A DNA stretch of 52,638 nt from an uncultured Corynebacterium sp. (GCF_946223165.1 NZ_CAMIBP010000017.1:1-52638); one strand, 5' to 3'; positions 1 to 8,975 are shown, numbered from the stretch's first letter. Notes: generated by a model from the letters alone, not told the origin. Numbers and translations: made by a program.

Positions 1-2
1 GC

Positions 3-539
3 TTTACAGCCGCCGCCGACGGCACGAGCCAGTGGATTACCGGCGAGGCGGCCCGCGCCGCGGTCCACGAGGATCGCGCCCGCCGCGATGCGATCCTGAT
101 CGGCACGGGAACGGCTCTCGCAGATAACCCCTCGCTCACAGCCCGACGCCCGGACGGCACTCTGTGTGATACGCAGCCGCGGCGCGTTGTGGTAGGCAGC
201 CGCGACATCGCTGCCGCCGGCGACGCCACGAGCAACCTGCAGCGCCTCGGCGCCGAGCAGTATCCGGACATCGCGACCGCCCTGGACAGTCTCTGGGAGT
301 CCGGAGCGCGCGACGTCCTCGTCGAAGGCGGAGCCGGGCTGGCCAGCGCGTTCGTCGAGGCAGATCTCGTGGACGCCATTCAGGCGTATATCGCGCCGAC
401 GCTGCTGGGGGCCGGGCGCGGAGTCCTTGCGCACCCCGTGGCGCAGACGCTTGCCGATGCCGCCCGCTTCGAACTCGCCGGCATTCGTCAGGCGGGCGGG
501 GATGTGCTGCTGGAATTGCGGCGTCAGCGCGTGCGTTAA
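3..539 (+). CDS. ribD: Riboflavin biosynthesis protein RibD, C-terminal part (cut by window start)
   Basis: Bifunctional deaminase/reductase of riboflavin synthesis; the N-terminal deaminase domain lies outside the window and only the reductase domain is present. The open frame runs from base 3 to the TAA at 537-539. Visible reductase features are an ILIGTGTALADNPSLTAR stretch near the start and DVLVEGGAGLASAFVEADL followed by APTLLGAG near the end, all typical of the 5-amino-6-ribosylaminouracil reductase fold. It is the first gene here of a ribD-ribE-ribBA-ribH run on the same strand with a 32-base gap to ribE. The FMN riboswitch that often controls this operon would lie upstream and cannot be assessed. 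Confidence 0.93.
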   Translation, partial: FTAAADGTSQWITGEAARAAVHEDRARRDAILIGTGTALADNPSLTARRPDGTLCDTQPRRVVVGSRDIAAAGDATSNLQRLGAEQYPDIATALDSLWESGARDVLVEGGAGLASAFVEADLVDAIQAYIAPTLLGAGRGVLAHPVAQTLADAARFELAGIRQAGGDVLLELRRQRVR

Positions 540-571
540 GACAAACGGAACGTTACCCAAAGGGGAGAAGC

Positions 572-1234
572 ATGTTTACTGGACTGGTAGAGGAAGTAGG
601 CCGCATCGCGAGCCTCGAGCCGCAGGGCGACGCGATCCGGCTGGGCGTCACCGGCACCCGGGTGACCCACGACGCCCAGTTGGGCGACTCCATTGCGGTC
701 AACGGCGTGTGCCTCACCGTGGCGGAGCTCGAGGGGGACACCTTCGTGGCCGATGTCATGCAGGAGACCCTCAGCCGCACCGCCTTAGGCGGCCTGCAGC
801 CCGGCTCCCCGGTCAACCTCGAGCGCGCGTTGCTGCCCACGACTCGCCTGGGCGGTCACATCATGCAGGGGCACGTCGACGGCACCGCCGCGCTGCTGTC
901 CCGCACGCCGTCGGAGCACTGGGAGGTGCTGCGTTTTAGCCTGCCCGCCCAGCTGGAGCGTTACGTCGTGGAAAAGGGATCGATCGCGGTGTCGGGCACG
1001 TCGCTGACCGTCGCGGCGGTAAGCGATCCGGGGGAGGCGGAGCCCTGGTTCGAGGTGTCCCTTATCCCGGCCACGCTGCGCGAGACGATTCATGGCGACC
1101 TGGCGGTCGGGGACCTGGTGAACCTCGAAGTGGACGTGCTGGCCAAGTACGTCGAGAAGATGACCTTGTTCTCGTCTCACTTCGGGCACGCAGGTGGCGG
1201 CAGCGGTGAACCCACCCGAGGACAGGCGCAGTAG
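572..1234 (+). CDS. ribE: Riboflavin synthase alpha chain
   Basis: Dismutates two 6,7-dimethyl-8-ribityllumazine molecules to riboflavin, the last step of the pathway, in the cytoplasm. The protein is 220 aa and opens with MFTGLVEEVG, the hallmark N-terminus of the family. It contains two lumazine-binding repeats, roughly residues 1-97 and 98-195; the second starts at GGHIMQGHVDGTA. An AAAGGGGAGAAG ribosome-binding stretch lies directly before the ATG. The stop codon is followed immediately by the ribBA region. The gene is also called ribC in corynebacteria. The C-terminal tail after about residue 200 is variable and glycine-rich. Confidence 0.95.
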   Translation: MFTGLVEEVGRIASLEPQGDAIRLGVTGTRVTHDAQLGDSIAVNGVCLTVAELEGDTFVADVMQETLSRTALGGLQPGSPVNLERALLPTTRLGGHIMQGHVDGTAALLSRTPSEHWEVLRFSLPAQLERYVVEKGSIAVSGTSLTVAAVSDPGEAEPWFEVSLIPATLRETIHGDLAVGDLVNLEVDVLAKYVEKMTLFSSHFGHAGGGSGEPTRGQAQ

Positions 1235-1258
1235 GTGGCCGGACTAAGGTTAAACGCT

Positions 1259-2527
1259 ATGAGTTCGCAGACCGTTCGCCTCGATTCCGTTGAGCAAGCA
1301 ATCGCCGATATTGCCGCTGGTAAGGCCGTCGTCGTGGTCGACGACGAGGGGCGCGAGAATGAAGGCGATCTGATTTTTGCCGCGGAGCTGGCCACTCCGG
1401 AGCTCGTAGCCTTCATGGTGCGTTACTCCTCAGGCTACATCTGTGCGCCGCTGACGCAGGTGGACTGCGATCGGCTTGACCTGCCGCCCATGATGGCGCG
1501 GAATCAGGACGTTCGCGGTACCGCGTATACCGTCACGGTGGACCTAGCGACGGGGGCGACCGGTATTTCGGCCGCCTCGCGCAGCGAGACGATTCGTCGG
1601 CTGGCCTCCCCTGATTCACAGCCGGGTGAGTTTACCCGACCCGGTCACGTCGTCCCGCTGGCGGCGCGCCCGGGCGGCGTGTTGGAGCGCGATGGGCACA
1701 CCGAGGCCGCCATCGATTTGGCCCGGCTCGCGGGTCTGCGCCCTGCGGGCGTGCTGTGCGAGATCGTGTCGGAGGACAATCCCACCGACATGGCGCGCGC
1801 CGAGGAGCTGCGCCGTTTTTCCGACGCGCACGGGCTCACAATGATTTCCATCGAGCAGCTCATCGAGTGGCGCCGCCGCCACGAGACCCAGGTAGAGCGC
1901 GTCGTGGAGACGCGCCTGCCGACCGACTTCGGCGACTTCACCGCGATCGGATACCGCAACACCATCGACGGCCAGGAGCATGTGGCGCTGGTGCCAGACG
2001 GCGGCATCGGCACGCTAAGCGGCGCCCGGGACGTGCTCGTGCGCGTGCACTCGGAGTGCCTGACCGGGGATGTTTTTGGTTCGCACCGGTGCGACTGCGG
2101 TCCGCAGCTGCAGGCTTCGCTCAAGGCCGTGGCCGAGGCGGGGACCGGCGTGGTCGTGTACCTGCGGGGCCAGGAGGGGCGCGGCATCGGGCTGCTCAAC
2201 AAGCTCAAGGCGTATAAACTGCAGGACTCCGGTCGCGACACCGTCGACGCCAATCTGGAGCAGGGGTTGCCGGAGGACTCGCGCGAATACTCAGCCGCCG
2301 GTCAGATTCTGCGCGACCTGGGCATCGAATCCGTCAATCTGCTCACCAACAATCCCGCCAAGGGCGAGGGCCTGGCCGGGTTTGGGATTGCGATTACTGG
2401 TCGCACCCCGCTGGAGATCGAGCCGAACGAAGATAACATCAACTACTTGCGCACCAAGCGCGACCGTATGGGCCACGAGCTGCCGCAGGTAGCGCGGTGG
2501 GACTCGGCCCATCCCCTCGACGCCTAA
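1259..2527 (+). CDS. ribBA: Bifunctional 3,4-dihydroxy-2-butanone 4-phosphate synthase / GTP cyclohydrolase II
   Basis: Supplies both precursors of riboflavin: the N-terminal half makes dihydroxybutanone phosphate from ribulose 5-phosphate and the C-terminal half opens the GTP ring. The DHBP synthase half (about 1-205) shows DDEGRENEGD, the acidic catalytic loop, and RPGHVVPLAA. The cyclohydrolase half shows the zinc-binding cysteines in SECLTGDVFGSHRCDCG (near residue 265) and GRGIGLLNK. The frame is open from a GTG at 1235, but the ATG at 1259 gives the usual N-terminus (MSSQTVRLDSVE) and 422 aa, so I use it. The 12-base gap to ribH suggests co-translation. Confidence 0.94.
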   Translation: MSSQTVRLDSVEQAIADIAAGKAVVVVDDEGRENEGDLIFAAELATPELVAFMVRYSSGYICAPLTQVDCDRLDLPPMMARNQDVRGTAYTVTVDLATGATGISAASRSETIRRLASPDSQPGEFTRPGHVVPLAARPGGVLERDGHTEAAIDLARLAGLRPAGVLCEIVSEDNPTDMARAEELRRFSDAHGLTMISIEQLIEWRRRHETQVERVVETRLPTDFGDFTAIGYRNTIDGQEHVALVPDGGIGTLSGARDVLVRVHSECLTGDVFGSHRCDCGPQLQASLKAVAEAGTGVVVYLRGQEGRGIGLLNKLKAYKLQDSGRDTVDANLEQGLPEDSREYSAAGQILRDLGIESVNLLTNNPAKGEGLAGFGIAITGRTPLEIEPNEDNINYLRTKRDRMGHELPQVARWDSAHPLDA

Positions 2528-2539
2528 AGGGAGATTGTC

Positions 2540-3049
2540 ATGAGCAAAGAAGGACTGCCCCAAGTCGACACGGCGGCGCTGGATGCTAGCGGCATCACCG
2601 TCGCCGTGGTCACCTCGACGTGGAATGCGGAGATCTGCGATCAGCTGCATTCTCGCGCGCTGGAGACTGCGCGCGCCTGCGGCGCCGAGGTCGACGGCAT
2701 TCGTGTCGTGGGTGCCCTCGAGCTGCCCGTCGTGGTCCAGGAAGCGGCGAAGCATTACGATGCCGTCGTGGCTTTGGGGTGCGTCGTGCGCGGCGGGACC
2801 CCGCACTTTGAGTACGTGTGTGACTCGGTCATGCAGGGGCTCACCAGAATTGCGCTGGATTGCGGAAAGCCCGTGGCCAACGGGGTCCTCACCGTCAACG
2901 AGTACGCACAGGCCGTGGACCGCGCCGGATTTAGCGGCCCGGACGGCGACTCTGTCGAGGACAAGGGGGCCGAGGCCATGGTGGCTGCGTTGGATACCGT
3001 GCTAAAGATGCGTAAACTGGCAGAGTTAGCCGCAGCGCGCGGCCTCTAA
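2540..3049 (+). CDS. ribH: 6,7-dimethyl-8-ribityllumazine synthase
   Basis: Condenses the two RibD/RibBA products to lumazine, the substrate of riboflavin synthase, usually as an icosahedral or pentameric assembly. The 169 aa protein carries the family signatures VVGALELPVVVQEAA, the GCVVRGGTPHFEYVCDSV substrate-binding loop and ANGVLTVNEYAQAVDRAG. A GGGAG ribosome-binding site precedes the ATG. It is the last enzyme gene of the rib run; the following membrane-protein gene starts 18 bases after its stop and is likely co-transcribed. Confidence 0.95.
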   Translation: MSKEGLPQVDTAALDASGITVAVVTSTWNAEICDQLHSRALETARACGAEVDGIRVVGALELPVVVQEAAKHYDAVVALGCVVRGGTPHFEYVCDSVMQGLTRIALDCGKPVANGVLTVNEYAQAVDRAGFSGPDGDSVEDKGAEAMVAALDTVLKMRKLAELAAARGL

Positions 3050-3067
3050 GCGAGGAGTTTCACCCAC

Positions 3068-3613
3068 ATGTCTGCTATCCCCGACAAAGATCAGCCCCGC
3101 CGCATCCAGCTCACGGACGAAGAGATTGTGGCGTACACCAGTGCCGATCCCTTTGCCGCCACGTCCACCAAGCCGTGGGAGTACGAGGTCACGTCAAAGT
3201 ACCTGCGCACTGTCGCGATCTTCTGCGTCGTCATCGTCATGGCTGTCCATATTTTCATGGGAGCCACGGTGGGCCTGAAGTTCACGGGCGCCGCGGTGAC
3301 CACCATCGATAAATTCGCGTTCCCCGGCGTCGGCATCATCATTTCCGTGCTGGCCTGGTTGGCCCTGACGCGCCCGCGCCTGCGCGCCAACTCCGACGGT
3401 GTGGAGATCCGCAACATCGTGGGCACGCGTTTCTACCCGTGGCAGGTCATCTATGGGCTCTCCTTCCCGGAGGGGGCGCGCATGGCCCACATCGAGTTGC
3501 CGAACTTCGAGTTCGTCCCCGTCTGGGCGCTGCAGTCGGGTGACAAGGACACCGTGATCTCCAACGTGCGCGCCTTCCGTGAGCTCGAGGCCCGCTACAT
3601 GCCACAGGATTAG
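3068..3613 (+). CDS. PH-domain-like membrane protein of unknown role
   Basis: A 181 aa protein with two predicted membrane segments (about residues 48-68 and 83-103), a cytoplasmic N-terminal part, and a C-terminal region (about 105-175) resembling the bacterial PH-like domain found in many small actinobacterial membrane proteins. It has GVEIRNIVGTRFYPWQVI, where the tryptophan-containing strand is typical of that fold. It sits directly after ribH and overlaps the longest possible uvrC frame, an arrangement I recall from other corynebacteria and mycobacteria. Nothing in the sequence shows a specific function; a link to riboflavin synthesis would only be inferred from position. Confidence 0.8.
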   Translation: MSAIPDKDQPRRIQLTDEEIVAYTSADPFAATSTKPWEYEVTSKYLRTVAIFCVVIVMAVHIFMGATVGLKFTGAAVTTIDKFAFPGVGIIISVLAWLALTRPRLRANSDGVEIRNIVGTRFYPWQVIYGLSFPEGARMAHIELPNFEFVPVWALQSGDKDTVISNVRAFRELEARYMPQD

Positions 3614-3620
3614 CGTCCGC

Positions 3621-5693
3621 GTGGCCGATCCAACGACATACCGCCCGGCGCCGGGAGCCATCCCGACGGATCCGGGCGTCTATAAGTTTCGCGATGAGAA
3701 TGACCGCGTCATTTACGTGGGCAAGGCGAAGAACCTGCGCGCCCGACTGTCGAATTATTTCCAGGATGTGACGCAACTGCATCCACGCACCCGTCAAATG
3801 GTGCTTACCGCGGCGCGCGTGGAATGGACCGTCGTGGCCAGCGAGGTTGAGGCGCTCCAGCTCGAGTACACGTGGATCAAGCGTTTCGATCCGCGGTTCA
3901 ACGTCATGTATCGCGACGATAAAACGTATCCCTTGCTTGCGGTCTCCGTGGGCGAGGTGGTGCCGCGCGCGTTTTTCTATCGCGGCCCGCGGCGCAAAGG
4001 CGTGCGCTATTTCGGCCCGTACTCCCACGCGTGGGCGGTGCGCGAGACCTTGGACTCATTGACTCGCGTGTTTCCCATGCGCACGTGCGCCAAGGGAGTC
4101 TACAATCGCCACCAGTCGCTCGGCCGACCATGCTTGCTGGGCTATATCGGCAAGTGTGACGCGCCCTGTATCGGCCGGGTCAGCGCTGAGGAACACCGCG
4201 CGACGGTGAACAACCTCGTGAGCTTCATGAACGGCAATACGTCGGGGGTCGTGCGGGATCTGACTCAACGTATGGAGGAAGCCGCAGAGAACCTGGAGTT
4301 CGAGCTGGCCGCCCGCCTGCGCGACGATCTCGGCGCCATCAACAAAATCATGGAGCAGCAAGCCGTCGTCTTTGGCGACGGCACGGATGCAGATCTCATT
4401 GCCTTCGAGACCGATGAGCTTGAGGCCGCGGTCCAAATCTTCCACGTGCGTGACGGTCGCATCCGTGGCCAGCGCGGCTGGGTCGTGGAGAAGGTGGGAG
4501 ACAACGCGTCCTCGGAGCCCCTCGAGGAGGGCCGCGAGGATCCGGCGCTGCCCGCGCTTATTCAAGACTTCCTCATTCAGTTCTATTCGGACGCCGTGGA
4601 GCGCCAGCGCCAGGAGGAGGCGGAGGACGATTCCCTTGCCGCCCAGAGCGCGGTCCCGCGCCGCGGTGTTGATCAGGAGTCGCACGCGCAGGCCCGTCGA
4701 GTGCAGGTGATCCCCCACGACATCCTCGTCCAGGCGTTGCCGGAGGACCTGGAGGAGGTCACCGCGGTGCTCCAACAGCTTAAGGGGGCGCAGGTGGCGG
4801 TGCGCGTGCCGCAGCGCGGCGACAAGCGCGCGCTCATGGAGACCGTGCAGCGCAACGCAAAGGAGCAGTTGCGGCAGCACAAGCTCAAGCGCGTGGGCGA
4901 TATTACAGCCCGATCGGCCGCCCTTCAGGACATCCAGGAAGCCCTGGGCATGGAGCAGGCCCCGCTGCGTATAGAGTGCACCGATATTTCCCATATCCAG
5001 GGCACGGACGTCGTGGCTTCCCTCGTCGTCTTCGAAGACGGGTTGCCGCGCAAGGCAGACTACCGGCGTTATCGCATCAAGGAAGCCGCCGGCGACGGTC
5101 ACTCGAATGACGTGGGTTCCATTGCAGAGGTCACGCGGCGGCGCTTCAAGCGTCACCATGAGGACAAGCTCGCCAACCCAGACGAGGAGCTGGAGGCCTC
5201 CACCTTCGACGACGAGCAGGTGGTCGAGGAGTCGGCCGAGGCCGGCCGCACGTTTGCCTACCCGCCGCAGCTCTTCATCGTTGATGGCGGCGCGCCGCAG
5301 GTGGCGGCTGCCCAGGAGGTCTTCGACGAGCTCGGCATCGTGGACGTCACCCTCGTCGGACTGGCTAAGCGCCTGGAAGAAATCTGGGTGCCGGGCGATG
5401 ACGAGCCGGTTATTCTTCCGCGTAATTCGCAGGCCCTGTATCTCCTTCAGCAGATTCGCGACGAGGCGCACCGCTTCGCCATTACGTATCACCGGCAGCA
5501 GCGCTCTAAGCGCATGCGTACATCCGTGCTTGACTCCGTGCCCGGGCTGGGGCCGCAGCGACGTACGGATTTGGTGAAGCATTTTGGCTCGGTGAAGAAG
5601 CTCAAGGAAGCAAGCGTGGAGGACATCGCCGACGTCAAGGGCTTCGGTCCGAAGCTCGCGGCCACCGTGTACGAGCGCCTACACGCGCACTAG
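3621..5693 (+). CDS. uvrC: Excinuclease ABC subunit C
   Basis: Makes both incisions around DNA lesions during UvrABC nucleotide-excision repair. Domains in order: GIY-YIG nuclease (about 12-95, with GVYKFRDENDRVIYVGKAKNLRARL split over the motif), a cysteine-containing middle region, a UVR/UvrB-binding motif (LEFELAARLRDDLGAI, about 220-240), the RNase H-like second nuclease (IECTDISHIQGTDVVAS and LFIVDGGAPQVAAA), and tandem helix-hairpin-helix motifs at the C-terminus (VPGLGPQRRTDLVKHFGSV). An acidic insert sits near residues 505-545. The frame opens at 3579 inside the previous gene; the GTG at 3621 gives the conserved N-terminus VADPTTYRPAPG, so I chose it (690 aa). Confidence 0.94.
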   Translation: MADPTTYRPAPGAIPTDPGVYKFRDENDRVIYVGKAKNLRARLSNYFQDVTQLHPRTRQMVLTAARVEWTVVASEVEALQLEYTWIKRFDPRFNVMYRDDKTYPLLAVSVGEVVPRAFFYRGPRRKGVRYFGPYSHAWAVRETLDSLTRVFPMRTCAKGVYNRHQSLGRPCLLGYIGKCDAPCIGRVSAEEHRATVNNLVSFMNGNTSGVVRDLTQRMEEAAENLEFELAARLRDDLGAINKIMEQQAVVFGDGTDADLIAFETDELEAAVQIFHVRDGRIRGQRGWVVEKVGDNASSEPLEEGREDPALPALIQDFLIQFYSDAVERQRQEEAEDDSLAAQSAVPRRGVDQESHAQARRVQVIPHDILVQALPEDLEEVTAVLQQLKGAQVAVRVPQRGDKRALMETVQRNAKEQLRQHKLKRVGDITARSAALQDIQEALGMEQAPLRIECTDISHIQGTDVVASLVVFEDGLPRKADYRRYRIKEAAGDGHSNDVGSIAEVTRRRFKRHHEDKLANPDEELEASTFDDEQVVEESAEAGRTFAYPPQLFIVDGGAPQVAAAQEVFDELGIVDVTLVGLAKRLEEIWVPGDDEPVILPRNSQALYLLQQIRDEAHRFAITYHRQQRSKRMRTSVLDSVPGLGPQRRTDLVKHFGSVKKLKEASVEDIADVKGFGPKLAATVYERLHAH

Positions 5694-5772
5694 TGCCGGC
5701 GGCGTGTTCCGTTCGTCTCCCACACCGCTGTTTGGCTCCGAGCAGGCCGCGGCACAGGTAGACTGGGGCGTC

Positions 5773-6654
5773 ATGACACAGTTTGAGACGCCGCCCATCC
5801 TCCTCACCGGCATGTCCGGCGGCGGCTTGAGTACCGCAGCTAAGGTGCTCGAGGACAAAGGGTTCTACGTCGCCCAAAACATTCCATCGAGCATGGTCAT
5901 CGAGTTGCTCGAGCTCTGCGGGCGGGAGGATTCTCCGGTGACGAAGGTCGCGGTCGTCACCGACGTGCGATCCCGCATCTTCCCAGGGTCGCTCATGGAC
6001 ACCATTAAGAAGCTCGACGCGGCCGATGATCCTGACGTGCGCCCCACGGTGCTTTTTATGGACGCCCGTGATGACGTCCTCATTCGGCGATTCGATTCGG
6101 TGCGCCGTACCCATCCGCTACAGGAGGAGGACACCCTCAAGGTGGGCATTCAGCGTGAGCGTGAGGCCTTGGCATCCGTGCGCGCCCGCGCCGATGTCAT
6201 CATCGACACGACGAACTTGTCCGTGCACGATCTGCGCCGCGCCATTGAGGCCTCCTTCGGTTCTCTCGGCTCCGGGCGCCCCCACGTGACCGTGGAATCC
6301 TTCGGGTTCAAACATGGTTCGCCGCGCGACGCCGACCTTGTCATGGACGTCCGATTCTTGCCCAACCCCTATTGGGTTCCGGAGCTGCGTGGCTACCGCG
6401 GCACCGATGGCCCCGTCAGTGACTATGTGCTCGCCCAACCCGCCGCCACGGCGTTTGTCGACAACTTCATGTCCATGCTGGACACGATGTTGGCCGGTTA
6501 CCGGCACGAGGGCAAAGACTTCATCACCGTAGGCATCGGCTGCACCGGCGGGCATCACCGTTCGGTAGCCGTCGCCGAGGAAATTGCCCGGCGCCTGCGC
6601 GAGGAGGACAACGTCGACGTCAACGTCCTCCACCGCGACATCGCGCGCGATTAG
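5773..6654 (+). CDS. rapZ: RapZ/YvcJ-family nucleotide-binding protein
   Basis: P-loop NTPase of the RapZ family, whose E. coli member is an RNase adaptor controlling glmS and whose Gram-positive members bind nucleotides with unsettled roles. The 293 aa protein has an N-terminal P-loop region (TGMSGGGLSTAAK, about 11-25) and the C-terminal family motif GIGCTGGHHRSVAVAEE (about 254-270). The P-loop lacks the usual lysine/arginine before Ser; I recall the same in other corynebacterial members. The ATG at 5773 is preferred over the upstream frame opening at 5704 because the conserved region starts just after it. It heads the rapZ-yvcK-whiA cluster. Confidence 0.9.
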   Translation: MTQFETPPILLTGMSGGGLSTAAKVLEDKGFYVAQNIPSSMVIELLELCGREDSPVTKVAVVTDVRSRIFPGSLMDTIKKLDAADDPDVRPTVLFMDARDDVLIRRFDSVRRTHPLQEEDTLKVGIQREREALASVRARADVIIDTTNLSVHDLRRAIEASFGSLGSGRPHVTVESFGFKHGSPRDADLVMDVRFLPNPYWVPELRGYRGTDGPVSDYVLAQPAATAFVDNFMSMLDTMLAGYRHEGKDFITVGIGCTGGHHRSVAVAEEIARRLREEDNVDVNVLHRDIARD

Positions 6655-6803
6655 CGATCTTAAAACTCATAGCTGAACCCCGTGGCGACGACGCGGTGAC
6701 TGCCGTACGCGTCGCACCTGAAGTACTGCGCTCGTTCGACGCCTTATTCGCGGCATCGAGCACGCATACCCACGTAATTGCACAAAGGAGAGGGACGAAT
6801 CCC

Positions 6804-7775
6804 ATGACTGGGCCTCACCACATCGCCTGCCTCGGCGGCGGGCACGGTCTCTACCAAACCCTACTTGCCGCGCGCTCGATGAATCCGGAGGACATTTCCG
6901 CCATCGTGACCGTCGCTGACGACGGAGGCTCCTCGGGGCGTCTGCGCCGTGAGCTCGACATCATCCCGCCGGGGGACCTGCGCATGGCTTTGGCGGCGTT
7001 GGCGCATTCTGATGATGGTGATGCGATGTGGGCCACCACGCTCCAACACCGCTTCCGGGGCAATGGCGCCCTGGCAGGTCACGCCGTCGGTAATCTTCTC
7101 ATCGCGGGGCTCACGGAGGTCCTAGGCGACATGCAGGAGGCGCTGGACGTGGTGGCCGAGCTCACCCACTCCCACGGTCGCGTCCTGCCCGTCGTGGCCC
7201 AGCCCTTGGATATTGAGGCCGATGTGGCCGGGCTTGACGATGACCCGATGGTCATGCGTTCTGTACGCGGCCAGGTGGCCGTGGCCACGACCCCGGGGAA
7301 CGTGCACCGCGTTCGCATACTTCCAGTGGCACCGGCTGCCAATCCGCACGCCATCGAGGCGTTACGCTCCGCCGACGTGATCACCCTGGGGCCAGGGTCC
7401 TGGTTTACCAGCGTTATCCCGCATGTCTTGGTTCCCGAGATCGTCGAGGCCATTAACGCGTCCCATGCCATGCGCGTCCTCGTCCTCAACCTATCGGCCG
7501 AACCGGGGGAGACCCAAGGGTTCTCGTCGGAACGGCACCTGCAAGTGCTTTCGCAACACGCGCCCGGGCTGCACATCGACCGCATCGTCGTGGACTCCTG
7601 CGCGAACCTGTCGGACTCCGAGAAGGTATACCTCCAGCGAGCGGCGGCCACGCTGAGCGCCCGCGTCGTCTTTGGCGACGTGTGCACGCGCACGACCGAC
7701 GGGGAAGCTGCAAGCATTCACGACCCAGCAAAGCTCGGTCAGATCCTCACCCAGCTGTATAAGGACGGGCGCTAG
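6804..7775 (+). CDS. yvcK: YvcK/CofD-family gluconeogenesis factor
   Basis: Member of the YvcK family, which binds UDP-sugars and is needed for normal cell-wall growth on gluconeogenic carbon in Bacillus and mycobacteria (CuvA). The 323 aa protein starts with the nucleotide-binding motif ACLGGGHGLYQTL and continues with VTVADDGGSSGRLRREL and GHAVGNLLI, all family signatures. The frame is open from 6696, but the ATG at 6804 follows AAAGGAG and precedes the conserved region directly. It lies between rapZ and whiA as in many Gram-positive bacteria. Its TAG stop is inside a nested inverted repeat (7772-7817). Confidence 0.93.
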   Translation: MTGPHHIACLGGGHGLYQTLLAARSMNPEDISAIVTVADDGGSSGRLRRELDIIPPGDLRMALAALAHSDDGDAMWATTLQHRFRGNGALAGHAVGNLLIAGLTEVLGDMQEALDVVAELTHSHGRVLPVVAQPLDIEADVAGLDDDPMVMRSVRGQVAVATTPGNVHRVRILPVAPAANPHAIEALRSADVITLGPGSWFTSVIPHVLVPEIVEAINASHAMRVLVLNLSAEPGETQGFSSERHLQVLSQHAPGLHIDRIVVDSCANLSDSEKVYLQRAAATLSARVVFGDVCTRTTDGEAASIHDPAKLGQILTQLYKDGR

Positions 7776-7817
7776 CGCTTCTTACCCCGGTGCAAGCACC
7801 AAACGAGAAAGCGCTAG
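7772..7817 (+). terminator. Nested inverted repeat over the yvcK stop codon, possible terminator or attenuator
   Basis: The outer arms CTAGCGCTT (7772-7780) and AAGCGCTAG (7809-7817) are perfect 9-base complements, and an inner GGTGCAAGCACC hairpin lies between them. The left arm contains the yvcK stop codon. There is no clear T-run after the right arm, so it may act as an attenuator, an mRNA-processing site or a protein-binding palindrome rather than a classical terminator. The right arm merges into a TAGACT hexamer that could be the whiA -10 element. Confidence 0.5.
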
Positions 7818-7820
7818 ACT
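7815..7820 (+). promoter_or_regulatory. Candidate -10 element for whiA
   Basis: TAGACT matches the corynebacterial -10 pattern TANANT and lies 138 bases before the chosen whiA start. No convincing -35 is visible, which is common in this genus. If used, transcription would start just after the nested repeat and give a leader of roughly 130 nt. Confidence 0.35.
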
Positions 7821-7958
7821 GTTCATCGCACATTTGTGGTGCCAGCGGGCGTTGTGCAACGTTCCTGGCGCCGTGGTTGCCGCGCCTGTGTGGCGCGGCG
7901 CAGCTGTAGGGAACACCCCCAGCGTTCATCCACACACACGAGGGAAGTAGGGAGCCGG

Positions 7959-8975
7959 ATGGCTGTGTCGTTGACGGATAAGGTCAAGCACGAACTCGCT
8001 GCCGTAGATCTGCCACGGCAGTCCGGTCGCGCCGCCGAGGTCGCGGCGCTCTTGCGCTTTGCCGCCGAGCTTCACATCAGCGGCGACCGCCTGAGCTATG
8101 ACGTCGAACTTGATGATCAAGCCACCGCAGATCGGCTTAGTGCATTTGTGGACGAGCTCTTCGGAGTGGAGGCGACGAGCCACGTCGTCGGACCGGGTTC
8201 TTCGACGAAGAAGCCGCGGATCCACGTCTTTATTCCGGACGCGAAGGAGCTCACCCGGCGCCTCGGGCTCGTTACCCGCTCTGGCCATCCAGTGGTGGGC
8301 CTGCCCCCGCAGGTGGTGTCGGGCAGCATAGCCGATGCTGAAGCAGCGTGGCGCGGAGCGTTTCTTGCCCAAGGATTCTTGACGGAGCCGGGTCGCTCCT
8401 CGTCCTTGGAGATCGTGTGCCCGTGCCAGGAGGCTGCGCTGGCTCTAGTGGGGTGCGCACGCCGGCTCAACATTTCCGCAAAGACGAAGGAGACCCGCGG
8501 TGCGGATCGCGTCGTCGTCCGCGACGGTGAGGCCATTGGTGCCTTGTTGACCCGCATGGGCGCGCACCGGACTCGTCTCGAGTGGGAGAAGAAGCGCCTG
8601 CGCACCGAGGCGCACGACTCGTCGAACGCGCGTCTGGAGAATTTTGACGATGCCAACCAGCGCCGCTCCGCGCGCGCGGCGGAGGCGGCGGCCAACCGAG
8701 TCGCTCGCGCGATGGACATCCTGGGTGACGATGTTCCGGAGCACTTGGCCGATGCCGGGTTCTTGCGCGTCAAGTACCGGGACGCCTCCCTCGAAGAGCT
8801 GGGCCGTCACGCGGATCCGCCGATGACGAAGGACGCCGTCGCAGGTCGCATTCGTCGCTTGCTGTCGATGGCGGACAAGCGGGCGGAAGAACTCGGGATC
8901 CCGAATACCCACGAGTATGCATCCGCCGGCGATGAAGGACATGGGGGCAACGTCGACTCTGAGGATCGCGGTTAG
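7959..8975 (+). CDS. whiA: Sporulation/cell-division regulator WhiA
   Basis: DNA-binding regulator conserved in Gram-positive bacteria; in Streptomyces it acts with WhiB on division genes, and in non-sporulating bacteria it affects division and chromosome segregation. The 338 aa protein has an N-terminal LAGLIDADG-like fold (from MAVSLTDKVKHEL to about residue 200) and a C-terminal helix-turn-helix region (LEELGRHADPPMTKDAVAGRI, the conserved part near 280-300). The frame stays open back to 7836, but the ATG at 7959 follows GGGAG and matches the family N-terminus. It is the third gene of rapZ-yvcK-whiA. Confidence 0.94.
   Translation: MAVSLTDKVKHELAAVDLPRQSGRAAEVAALLRFAAELHISGDRLSYDVELDDQATADRLSAFVDELFGVEATSHVVGPGSSTKKPRIHVFIPDAKELTRRLGLVTRSGHPVVGLPPQVVSGSIADAEAAWRGAFLAQGFLTEPGRSSSLEIVCPCQEAALALVGCARRLNISAKTKETRGADRVVVRDGEAIGALLTRMGAHRTRLEWEKKRLRTEAHDSSNARLENFDDANQRRSARAAEAAANRVARAMDILGDDVPEHLADAGFLRVKYRDASLEELGRHADPPMTKDAVAGRIRRLLSMADKRAEELGIPNTHEYASAGDEGHGGNVDSEDRG

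Noticed and set aside
1..540. FMN riboswitch of the rib operon
   Set aside because: It would lie upstream of ribD, outside the window; none is seen between the rib genes present.
4056..5582. 508-codon frame antisense to uvrC
   Set aside because: High-GC antisense shadow of uvrC codon bias; no domain is recognisable and uvrC is certain.
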